A DNA stretch of 30,348 nucleotides from contig KQ964444.1 of NCBI GenBank assembly GCA_001566745.1, positions 55,389 through 85,736 of the forward strand, given 5' to 3'. Position numbers and translations under genes: made by a program. Below, piece after piece: positions 12,198 through 20,650 of the stretch. Position 1 is the first letter of the stretch. The number at the start of each line of letters is the position of its first letter. Source of the DNA: Conidiobolus coronatus NRRL 28638 (Eukaryota > Entomophthoromycota > Entomophthoromycetes > Entomophthorales > Conidiobolaceae). The notes under the pieces were generated by a model, which saw only the letters and a list, made by a program, of their open reading frames with translations, searched no databases and was not told the origin of the DNA.

Positions 12198-12283
12198 GCG
12201 GGGGACGCTAGCATCTCATTGGAAACTCTGTAGTAATCACTTGCATCAATCTCATTAAATTTTAAAAATCCCCCACCACCCCC
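12198..12283. promoter_or_regulatory. G-run and C-run elements, candidate zinc-finger sites
   Basis: GCGGGGGACGC (12198-12208) contains GCGGGG, which fits the Mig1/CreA consensus SYGGRG. The C-run at 12270-12283 carries CCCCACC-type strings on the plus strand. In such AT-rich surroundings these runs stand out. They lie 180-270 bases upstream of the Cys-rich surface protein gene. Regulation by a C2H2 zinc-finger factor is inference. Confidence 0.35.
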
Positions 12284-12386
12284 AGATTAATCCTAAAACT
12301 CCCTTTAATCATAAGTTCTCTTGGCCTTTTTTAAAACATATTTTACTAAAATTCTAATTAGTAGCTAAATTGAGTTGTGGAGTTCA

Positions 12387-12394
12387 TATAAATA
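12387..12394 (+). promoter_or_regulatory. TATA box of the Cys-rich surface protein gene
   Basis: A perfect TATAAATA lies 72 bases upstream of the ATG at 12466, in a stretch that also has CATATAAATAACCC. The same octamer precedes the GEF and CTP synthase genes in this window. Confidence 0.55.
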
Positions 12395-12465
12395 ACCCAA
12401 TTATCCGTTAAATTTCTATTCATTATAATTAATTTACTTTATAGAATAATAATAACAACTTAGAA

Positions 12466-13131
12466 ATGAAGTTTAATCTTATTAACTTAACATTCCTTGC
12501 AAATTCTATTATTTGCAATGCTGTAACTGATTTAAATTCCCTCTGTCAAGCATCCTGTCCAGGAGTTAAAAAATCAGAATCTTGTACCAAAACTTGTATG
12601 CAAACTGGTGGCTATGGAAACCCTCCCCCCGATGCAAATGCAATGAAGGCCTGTGGTGATGACTATCACTGTTGGACTAAAGTGAGTAGAAGGTGGTTAG
12701 GATACTCCGAGGAGCAGGCCAATTACTTGACGGATTTCGATAAAATAGTAGAAGTTTGTCAGGATAGACTTGATAGAATGGAGCCCAAATGTGTAAAGGA
12801 CTGTGAGGCTCAAGAATTGCCTGTATACAGAAAGTGTATCAGTGAACTCACTCAAACTAGTGAGACCTCTTGGAATGATATTTATAGCTGTGAGAATAAG
12901 TGTATGGGTGGCAAGGGTAACTTCAACGAAGTACGCGAGTGTTCATTCAACTGTAACTTGGGAATGTACAAATCCCTAAAAACTGCCGCTGCAGCTAATG
13001 AAAAACAAGCACAATCCTCATCCTCTAGCTCAAGTCGCACCTCAGGAGCAGTTTCAATCAACACCCAGCCAATTAAGCACCTTAGCCTCTTGATGGGTCT
13101 ATTGGCAACCGCTTTAATTTGGATGATCTAA
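12466..13131 (+). CDS. Secreted cysteine-rich protein with GPI-type C-terminus, 221 aa
   Basis: I do not recognise the family. The N-terminus is a signal peptide (hydrophobic 4-17, likely cleaved near 19-21). The mature part has 14 cysteines, at about 27, 31, 40, 44, 63, 69, 98, 109, 113, 124, 142, 146, 159 and 163, several as CX3C pairs: C-x3-C-x8-C-x3-C, then C-x3-C-x10-C, then C-x3-C-x12-C-x3-C. A Ser-rich stretch (184-190, likely O-glycosylated) leads to a small-residue region and a C-terminal hydrophobic helix (206-221) ending at the stop. That order (signal, Cys-rich domain, Ser linker, hydrophobic tail) is classic for a GPI-anchored wall or plasma-membrane protein. It is intronless, has a TATA box 72 bases upstream, and uses more C- and G-ending codons than its neighbours, which suggests good expression. 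A role in adhesion, wall structure or host contact is possible but not shown. Confidence 0.85.
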   Translation: MKFNLINLTFLANSIICNAVTDLNSLCQASCPGVKKSESCTKTCMQTGGYGNPPPDANAMKACGDDYHCWTKVSRRWLGYSEEQANYLTDFDKIVEVCQDRLDRMEPKCVKDCEAQELPVYRKCISELTQTSETSWNDIYSCENKCMGGKGNFNEVRECSFNCNLGMYKSLKTAAAANEKQAQSSSSSSSRTSGAVSINTQPIKHLSLLMGLLATALIWMI

Positions 13132-13893
13132 ATGTTTTAAATTGAATCAAGTTTTTTCGTTAAAATAATCTATAATTATATATATATATTTCATAAAATA
13201 AAACCATCTAATTAATATTAAATCAAGATTGTTTTATTCTTATTATCTATACGCTTAAAAATTTTAAAAACTTGGCAAGGATAGGTTTATTAACTAAAAT
13301 TAGAAACATAACAAATAACAATTAGTATTTGAATTATTGTTATTGTTATTCTATTTAAAGTAGTATAACTTAATATAATTCAATAACTGTTAAAAGTAAT
13401 ATTAATTTAATAATAAATACTATTCTAATCATTACTATACTAATTAATAACAAGTATAGATCACTCTACTCTATTAACCACTTTATCAATTCATCAAGCA
13501 ACTCATTCACATACTCCGCTAAATAAGATTTAAATTTAACTCTAAAATTTATCTAACCCATTAAAGTTAATATATTTAGTACCACGTTTTATTAAAAAAA
13601 TTAGTAGATTAATATAATTAGAGTTAAAGAGTATATAATATAATATATATGGACTCAAACTGGAATATTTATAAAATATAGTTGATATTAAATAAAATGC
13701 ATAAAATTTGACTTAATAATAAATTAAAATTAGTAATTTTAGTAGTGTGACTATTATTTAATACAATTAAAATATAAAACAATATAAAACAATATAATAA
13801 ATTAATAAAAGTTATGTTATTTAATAAAATTGAAATATTTATAATGATGATAAAAGTAGGTTAAAATGGATTAATTTAAAAAAAGTTAAAAAG
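13132..13893. other. Convergent intergenic region, nothing recognisable
   Basis: About 760 very AT-rich bases between the stops of the Cys-rich gene (plus) and the Smr gene (minus). It holds both 3' ends. I see only simple A/T runs, TATATA strings near 13172-13190 and GTTATT repeats near 13337-13352, and no ORF or RNA gene. Confidence 0.5.
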
Positions 13894-14499
13894 TTAAAAA
13901 TAAACAACAATAGCACCCTCATTACCCGCTTGGAACTCATGTCTCAAGTTTTGTTCAGTTAAAAACCTCTCAACAGCAGGCTTAATTTTTGCCAAATGAT
14001 TAGTAGAATGATTACCTTTCCCTACAATTATACATAAACAGTCACCTCTATTAACTGTCCTCAAACGCTCCTTTACTCTATCCATTGCTTCTTCAACATA
14101 AAGTCCATGTAAATCCATTTCATTTGGAGGTCTTCCACTATTCTTAATATTGAATATAAGTTGTGCAGCTTCTTGGTTAGCTCTATCTTGTAACACACCG
14201 AAATGTTTACTTTCATCCGAGAGAGTTTTTGCTAGTCGTTTGTCTCCTCGTTGGTATGCACTTTGAGAGTTTTGACTACATTCTTTGCGCTTTTCGGAAT
14301 AGTCTAAAGCTTGTCGCCTAAGTTCTTCTACCTTGGCTTCATCCTTGTTTCCGACTCCTTCGTTAAAATTGTTATTCTGTTGGAAACCACCGTTGTTATT
14401 ATTGTTATAGTTGTTATTATTATTATTATTATTATACTGTCCTTGATTGGAGTTATTATTCTCCAGCACCTCCTTCACACAAGACAAAAATATACCCAT
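13894..14499 (-). CDS. DUF1771-Smr domain protein, 201 aa
   Basis: Small Smr-domain protein of the DUF1771-Smr class (like yeast YPL199C). The N-terminal 50 residues are MGIFLSC followed by a long Asn-rich tract (14-45). DUF1771 spans about 54-115, a charged helical block (EELRRQALDYSEKR). The Smr domain spans 128-201, with DLHGL at 129-133 and GKGNHS at 160-165, and ends at the C-terminus with the usual IVVYF strand. Smr domains bind nucleic acid, and some cleave RNA or DNA using the DxH residues; D129 and H131 are present here. The start gives Met-Gly-x-x-x-Ser-Cys, which fits N-myristoylation of Gly2 and palmitoylation of Cys7 and would place the protein at a membrane. It is a single exon. 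The domain call is secure; substrate and location are inference. Confidence 0.9.
   Translation of the reverse strand: MGIFLSCVKEVLENNNSNQGQYNNNNNNNNYNNNNNGGFQQNNNFNEGVGNKDEAKVEELRRQALDYSEKRKECSQNSQSAYQRGDKRLAKTLSDESKHFGVLQDRANQEAAQLIFNIKNSGRPPNEMDLHGLYVEEAMDRVKERLRTVNRGDCLCIIVGKGNHSTNHLAKIKPAVERFLTEQNLRHEFQAGNEGAIVVYF
14393..14436 (-). repeat. Trinucleotide (AAT/AAC)n tract encoding poly-Asn
   Basis: Runs of TTATTATTATT with TTG interruptions on the plus strand read as Asn codons on the minus strand inside the Smr gene. This microsatellite is probably length-variable between strains. Confidence 0.8.
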
Positions 14500-15705
14500 A
14501 TTATTATTACTGTATTAAACTATTATTGTTAACAAAAAAACTTAGGGTCCAAGTTAGTTTATATAGTTTTACAAACTAGATCAGAATAGTGGGTTATGCA
14601 ACGGATGTAAAATTAATGGATTTATTTTTGCTGTGCATTTTAAATTGATTTTGTGTTAATTTGACAAAAACTTGTGTATTAAAAAACTACGTATTTGTTG
14701 GCGTGTAGCGTTATTAATTGAGTGTGGTTATATTGTATGTTTTTACGAGCAACTTGCAAGCTTTTATGCAGTCATTAATTACCAATATTTTTAAAACTAG
14801 AATATCAAATTGATTTAACTAATAAACTAGCAAATATTATTCTCATCAAAAAATTATGCATTAAATTTAATTAATATAAATTTTGAATTCCAAGAATATA
14901 TAAATTAATACACTATATATTGTATGAGAGAAAGATATTTTTAATATGAATGACGTAAACATTAGGTAATTTGTTATTATAGATATAGTTTTCATAGAGT
15001 TTATTGGCTAATAATGTCCGTTTTATCAAACAGCGCATTTTTCTTATAGGAAGCTAATATAATAATAAATATATACACTATCATAATTTATCTTCTTTTT
15101 AGTAAAAATATTTTTTACAGTTTAGTCTCTCTATTTATTTCAGGGTCAGATCTGGTAAACCCTCATTTTCTGTATCTGATATAATTAAACAAGTGAAATA
15201 ATGTACCATATTTGTATAGATTTTAGAATAATTAACTTATATCATTAAAAACTTTGAATAATTGTGTTATTGCTAATTTATTAATATCTTTAAACTTTGA
15301 TTGAGTGTTAAAGTTATAATCATTTTTGGTGAACATGCATACCAGTTAATACGAGCAATTATTAAAAATATCATTTATAGCTGCAAGTGAATAAATCAAG
15401 TTTTAAAAAAACTTTAGTTTATTATTATATTAAAGTAGTAGTTATGGTATTTATATTAAAAAAGGGTTATGAACGCGTTTAGCTTCATCACAGTATAATC
15501 TTTTTTGCGATTTTTAATCTGTCCATGAATTTGCTCATTAACATTTAAGAAGTCATCATATTGGACATTTTAAATAATATTATCCTGTATTAACTGTAAT
15601 TATATTCTAATTTATCTAATTAAGGATAATTAATTAATACGTCATATAAAAATATAATTATTATTCTAAGTTAAAGATCAATGCATACTCTTTTAATCTA
15701 CAATA
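14500..15705. other. Divergent upstream region (Smr gene / 262-aa gene)
   Basis: About 1.2 kb between two divergent start codons. The sequence is AT-rich, with no ORF, RNA gene or repeat that I can support. A slightly less AT-rich patch at 15130-15180 (CAGGGTCAGATCTGG) does not match anything I know. Both promoters must lie here, but no clear TATA box is visible for either gene. Confidence 0.45.
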
Positions 15706-16494
15706 ATGCCTTTCGGAAACCCATATAATAATATTGATTCTATAGATGCTCATTATAGTCCTGTAGAAGTTTCTCAAGAGGAAGACTTTAATACTTCAAC
15801 TACTTTTCAAGTAGACTCCAACTCCACTTCCTTTACTTTAGCTAACCAGTCAGAAGTTAATCTTTTAGATAATATAACACAAGAAGTAGGCTCAAACTCT
15901 GTAACGAATGGAAATGGCCATGCAAAAGACTCTGAAAATTTATCAAATTCAACTATTACTCCAGGTGACCTGGAAGATTCTAAGAGTGGGTCTAATTTTA
16001 GTCAATTAAATATTTCAGATGTATTTTCAGAGATTACGGATATTTCTAATACTACAATAACTTGGGAGAACTTTAATAGAGGCTCCAATAACTCGGGGTT
16101 ATCAGATAAAACTCCTACTAGAGAATCTAATACTAGTAAACACAGCGAAGCCGAAATTATTATTGATTTGCCTTCTTGTGAAAAAGGAAAGCATAGAGCG
16201 AGTTCCCCACAAAGCTCAGCTTCTAACCGCTCTAGCTCATCGCGTAAAGATATTGGGTTTAATTCTACGCCGACAAAGCATTTTTCAAAACCTGAGTCAA
16301 CTACTCAATTAGCAAGTCCCGCGAGTATAACCCCGATAAAGAAGCCCGTATTCATTGAATCTACAACAAGTGAAACTAGAGCCAGTAAACTTCGCCAAAT
16401 AGACAATAATATATGCGAAGCTTTATCTGATTCGGATACCCCAGACGCTTCACCGACTAAGAGACAAAAGACTGACTCTGATCAAGACATTTAA
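15706..16494 (+). CDS. Unrecognised disordered protein with CDK sites and a SIM-like motif, 262 aa
   Basis: I recognise no domain. The whole chain is rich in Ser, Thr, Asn and Asp and is probably disordered. It carries nine Ser/Thr-Pro sites, four of them full CDK sites (S/T-P-x-K/R): T136-PTR, T188-PTK, T209-PIK and S249-PTK, grouped in the second half. A basic KRQK at 252-255 could be a nuclear localisation signal. The stretch EAEIIIDLPS, with III at 151-153, D154 and L155, fits the hydrophobic core plus acidic residue of SUMO-interacting motifs. Codon choice and an ATG-to-stop single frame support a real gene. Together these suggest a nuclear protein regulated by phosphorylation; that is inference. 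No neighbour suggests a pathway. Confidence 0.7.
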   Translation: MPFGNPYNNIDSIDAHYSPVEVSQEEDFNTSTTFQVDSNSTSFTLANQSEVNLLDNITQEVGSNSVTNGNGHAKDSENLSNSTITPGDLEDSKSGSNFSQLNISDVFSEITDISNTTITWENFNRGSNNSGLSDKTPTRESNTSKHSEAEIIIDLPSCEKGKHRASSPQSSASNRSSSSRKDIGFNSTPTKHFSKPESTTQLASPASITPIKKPVFIESTTSETRASKLRQIDNNICEALSDSDTPDASPTKRQKTDSDQDI

Positions 16495-16751
16495 TTAATC
16501 AATCAGTAATAAGCTAAGCATTATGGATTTGGAACCTATAGGGCAAAGATATAAAATTAGAAATACTGCCTAGTTGGTTTATTTTTTGCAATCTCTATTT
16601 GAAATAAGCTTGATAAATGAACTTCTCTAAGATCAATAGTAAAATACTCGACAGCAAATTAATAAAGAGTATCTTACGGCAATTTACTATTATTATATTT
16701 GAATAAAGATCCCTAGCTAACGTATAATGAGTTTTGAAGCTTGGTTAATTT

Positions 16752-16790
16752 GGACTATACGTACATGCTCTTTAAAAGCATATAGTGTCC
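16752..16790. repeat. Imperfect hairpin
   Basis: GGAC at 16752-16755 can pair with GTCC at 16787-16790, and ATGCT at 16765-16769 with AGCAT at 16777-16781 across a 7-base loop; the middle is bulged. No T-run follows, so it is not terminator-like. Function unknown. Confidence 0.35.
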
Positions 16791-16888
16791 ATGTTCACAA
16801 AACAACAATTAACAACATATTTGAAATTAACGAAAACATGATGTATAATAGTCGCTCAAGATGCATAACTTCGATTATATAACGTTGC

Positions 16889-16917
16889 AACGCGAATATA
16901 TAAGCTCATATCGCGTT
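16889..16917. repeat. Inverted pair AACGCGA / TCGCGTT
   Basis: Two perfect 7-base arms, AACGCGA (16889-16895) and TCGCGTT (16911-16917), are separated by 15 bases. Each arm contains ACGCGA, close to the MCB core ACGCGT. CGCG is rare in this DNA, so two copies in mirror orientation stand out. Confidence 0.5.
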
Positions 16918-17685
16918 AAATACCATGTCACTTGGCTGAATGATCTTTTATTTCTATTTAGCCTTTCAACATTTGCTAGCTAGTTGATAGCTAACGTCGC
17001 ATATATATGGTAAGCTTAATCAATAGTTCGTATTAATAAACGACACGTTTAGACAACATATACTAGAGGACTTAATATATCGATTTCTTTAGCTCATAGA
17101 CTACGTCTTATTTTGATCACATACTACTATACGCCATTTAGCTTCTTACAAGACTAGCGAAATTTTTATATCAATATGTAATAAAATATAATAGTAGCTA
17201 GGTTTAGTGTGAACAGTATTGTAAGATATGAAACTAAAAAAGAATATCGCTGCTGTTCGATTGTGAAGATTGTTTATTATCTTAACAGCTAATTATTATT
17301 TGTTCTTATGGAGCTATACTGTTTAAAAAGCTTTTAAAAGCATTAATATCCAATAATAATATTTAGTTGATTAATACTACCAATTAAGTTTTTTGATTAA
17401 TTTTGACTTTTATCAGATTTCCCACATCAGATAATTTTATTAATTTCAAATATCCCATAATAATCTCCATATTAGATATTTAAGTATATATCTTTTAATC
17501 GCAGTTTGTGATGGCTGTATACACTATATATGACTAATTAATTAAGTATTATACTCGTTTAAACAGTAGTTGAACAAAAATAATATTTTTATTTATTTAT
17601 TTATTTTTACAAAATATATATATTGATTCCATGAAACTTAATTTAAATTTAATATAATCTAAATCGCGTGAATTTTATTTATTAG

Positions 17686-19904
17686 ATGAGCAAAATATCC
17701 TCTTTTCACCAATTAAAAGCTAATTTATTTCGTTCTCAGCAGTTAATACGCTCTAAAAAGGGCTCTCAATGTATATCGAACATAAATTCGACTCAAGCTT
17801 CTTGCTTTTCGTCTGGATCTGGGAGGATGTTATATGAAGCTGTGAGGCTAAAGAGTGAAAATATTGAAGAAGTTGAAACTTGCGTTCAGAATGAAGATCT
17901 TAAAATAACCCCAGGTAAAGAAGAGCTTTTTAAAGTAGCAACTATTTCACAACCAGCCGAGTAGGTATTTTTTAATTATATAGCTAAGTATACATCTATT
18001 TTTGCAATATCTAATTTCTTAATTCTAGAGTTTTGCCAAACAACAAAAATTTCAACCCATGGAAAATTTTACTTAAAAACTTCAAATACTATAAAAGTAC
18101 AGTACCTTCCCCCAGTTATATTAAAAGAAATATGCTCAAAAACTCTCCCATAACAAGCAGAATTGACGTCATTCCAAAGTTAAGCATGCGGTCCATACGT
18201 GAAATATCGAACGCTCAAAAAACAATTCACCTCTTTTGGAAGAAATCTACATTAAATAAGCAGAAGATGCTTGAAAAGCTAAAATCTGAGCCTACTCAAT
18301 TTGTAAGTATTATTGAACATCTGATCAAAGACAAGGCTGTAGCGGTTGCTATGATAATATATTTCGACTTAGTAATACATTATCATGATACCTTTCCAGA
18401 TATAGTGAAACAGTGCAGCATCTTATTAGAAGACTTGCTACTTGATGGCGAAAATCTGAAGCTAAAAATCCAATCTGCTGATATAATATGGGATTATTTT
18501 CAATTTATTGCTCTCCATAGTCAGAATACACATTTTTCGCTTCATATGATTTTGACACAGAACCTCTTAGATCTGGATCTAGTAAAGATAGCTTCAGATT
18601 CTCTTACAGCTGAAAATACAAACCCTCTGAAGATGAAGACTTTATTTAATCAGCTTATTAACAATGCGAAAGCTATTGGGCAGCATCAATCGGTTTGCAA
18701 CTTGTATGGCCTAATGAAGCGTAGAGGAATTGAGCCAAATATAATAACACTGACCAGTTGCATAGATTCGTGTAACAACTTTAATGATATCGATAAATTC
18801 AATGACTTCTTCAAATCTCTCAAATCGTCCTTCGACATAGACAAAGTTCAGACACCTACTTTTACGGCTTTATTGAAATCGCTTTTGAAACTCAATCTTA
18901 GCAAGAAATCTACTGATGAAGTGCTTTATTATTTAAAAAGCGCAAGATGGATCCCAAATAAGACTACAGCTATGGTAATATTCCCATTGATGAGGAAATA
19001 TAAAGCTGGTGAAATCCATGATTATTTAACTTCTAATCTCTTGCCCAAATTGAACCACAATCACCCTTATATCAGTAATGTGGAATTTAATCACGAATTA
19101 ATTACTAATCCTGTAAATTATCCATACGATAAAGAAGACCAGCAAAAAATGTTTGATCATTTAGTTGAACTTGACTCTCATAAAGCAGAATCGCTAATAA
19201 TGCATCTATGTCATGGTGCTGAAGTGGCCCATGTTTATAATGATCTCTTCAATCAATATAGGTTGTATTTTTCTGATACATATGTCCCTTCTAGAAAAGT
19301 TATAACCAAGCTACTCCATACTTCGTTTAAACATGGAGATCATAAACAAGCAGAAATCTACTTAGATCTACTTACCAAACTTGGATATACGCCGACCCAC
19401 TACACTAACTATGCTGTTCTTCACGGACTTGACGTTAGCATGGGTAGCATTGTTTCAAGGAAAGTTTATCAATCACTAGTGGACAATGGGTATCAGCCTA
19501 ATACTACAATATATGCATTTATGACTGGCGCATGCCTAAAAGCTGGTCTACCCACCCTCGCGAATTACTTCTTTCTGCAATTTTTCCAATCTGGCACAAT
19601 ACCTACCACGTTTACATATAACATACTACTTAAGTATGCATTGGATAAGAGGAAAGTGGATTTCTCGGAGGTTCTCATAAACTCAATGTCAGTTAATAAC
19701 GTTGATTTTAACATATTCACATATGAAATTCTTATCAAAGGATATTATAATAATGGTGATTACGTCCGTTCAAGTTATTTTTACGGAAATCTACTTCACA
19801 GCGGATTACCTATCATTCAAAGACTGAGAGATTTCATTCAAGAAAACTATTATCTATATAAGCAGGTAGATGTAAATTTTTCAAATCATCAAAAATCGAA
19901 TTAG
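17686..19904 (+). CDS. PPR (pentatricopeptide repeat) protein, probably mitochondrial, 716 aa, 2 exons
   Basis: Helical-repeat RNA-binding protein. Exon 1 is 17686-17960. The intron is 17961-18028 (GTAGGT...TTCTAG, 68 nt). Exon 2 is 18029-19904. The phase-2 junction removes an apparent TAG at 17962 and gives ...QPAE-VLPNN..., so the two halves are one gene. The first 30 residues contain Lys, Arg and Ser and no acidic residue (HQLKANLFRSQQLIRSKK), which fits a mitochondrial presequence. PPR-like repeats are visible at about 299-333 (VCNLYGLMKRRGIEPN) and as a run at about 545-705 (KVYQSLVDNGYQPNTTIYAF, YNILLKYALDKRKVDF, YEILIKGYYNNGDYV). Such proteins act in mitochondrial RNA processing, stability or translation. 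Fungal PPR proteins diverge fast and I cannot name an orthologue. Confidence 0.82.
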
Positions 19905-20650
19905 AGAAGATAAATAAGAGAAAAGAGTGTGATAAAGACAATTCAAAGTTATTGCCCTCTGAATAAAATTAAAAATAAAATATAAAAATCCAATAAATTT
20001 ACCCAAAATAAATTTAGTTGTAACATAGATACTTTATTCGACTTTTACCATTTATCATTTATTAATAGCAAATTTTTAATATCTGTTATAATTAAATAAT
20101 ATAAACATTATCAGCTTCACATTTTTAATTAACTATGGGAAATATTTGCTAATATTAAGTTGTAATCTGCAAAACGATAAGCTATATTTTTAAGCTACTT
20201 TATTAATACAAAAAGTTGTATAAATCATATATATGACGCAAATGTTTATAAACGAGTTTTTTTATTTTTAACTTGGTTTATATTTAGAACAAAATTCATT
20301 TATATCCGTAAGATCATCGAAATTACAATCATAAGCTAGGATCTTTAAACATACTCCACATTAAATTTTATAATTTATTTGAATTTATTTGAACTGAATT
20401 TGAAAATAATTGCCCATATCGTTTTATTAACAGATAACTTTATATAGATAGATCTTATTTAAAATATTGTTACTGTTTACGATTGACTTGAGCATCCAAT
20501 AGACAAGTTAAATAATTTTATATAAAAGAATTACCCGAACCGGAATATCACAATCAAAAGGGCATTATAGGGTTAATTAAATTAAAACTAGGTAGATGTA
20601 TAAATAGCATAGAGTCGGTATTATAACTGATTTTAGAAATTTTGGTAAAA
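19905..20650. other. Intergenic region with the GEF promoter
   Basis: About 750 AT-rich bases between the PPR stop and the GEF start. Near the 3' end are CCGAACCGG (20535-20543), an everted CCG-N3-CGG that could be read by a Zn2Cys6 factor, and a TATAAATA box. Nothing else is supported. Confidence 0.4.
20599..20606 (+). promoter_or_regulatory. TATA box of the Cdc24-like GEF gene
   Basis: A perfect TATAAATA lies 44 bases before the ATG at 20651. This is the same octamer seen upstream of the Cys-rich protein and CTP synthase genes. Confidence 0.5.

Larger units (their letters stand above)
11118..12465. other. Long intergenic region before the GPI-type gene
   Basis: Mostly AT-rich sequence with no convincing ORF or RNA gene up to about 12130; the open stretch near 11912-12124 starts only at a TTG. 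The last 330 bases differ: they hold two G/C-run elements, GCGGGGGACGC at 12198-12208 and CCCCCACCACCCCC at 12270-12283, and then a TATA box. This makes them the likely promoter of the 12466 gene. Confidence 0.45.
16495..17685. other. Intergenic region with a CpG-rich, palindrome-rich patch
   Basis: About 1.2 kb between the 262-aa gene and the PPR gene, both on plus. The stretch 16740-17160 is less AT-rich than the other intergenic DNA. I count 17 CpG in 16801-17160, and several inverted repeats lie here. I find no open frame on either strand. From 17200 on it returns to plain AT-rich DNA with an (ATTT)n run at about 17587-17607. It could be a regulatory region of the PPR gene, a noncoding RNA or an old inserted sequence. 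Confidence 0.4.

Noticed and set aside
12882-13064. Minus-strand open frame within the Cys-rich surface protein gene.
   Set aside because: It is antisense to a well-supported gene with signal peptide and cysteine pattern.
14311-14532. Plus-strand frame rich in Val and Ile.
   Set aside because: It is a translation artefact of the (AAT/AAC) repeat antisense to the Smr gene.
17962-18032. Apparent in-frame stop and frame change in the middle of the PPR gene, suggesting a pseudogene.
   Set aside because: GTAGGT at 17961 and TTCTAG ending at 18028 form a 68-nt intron that joins both frames in phase.
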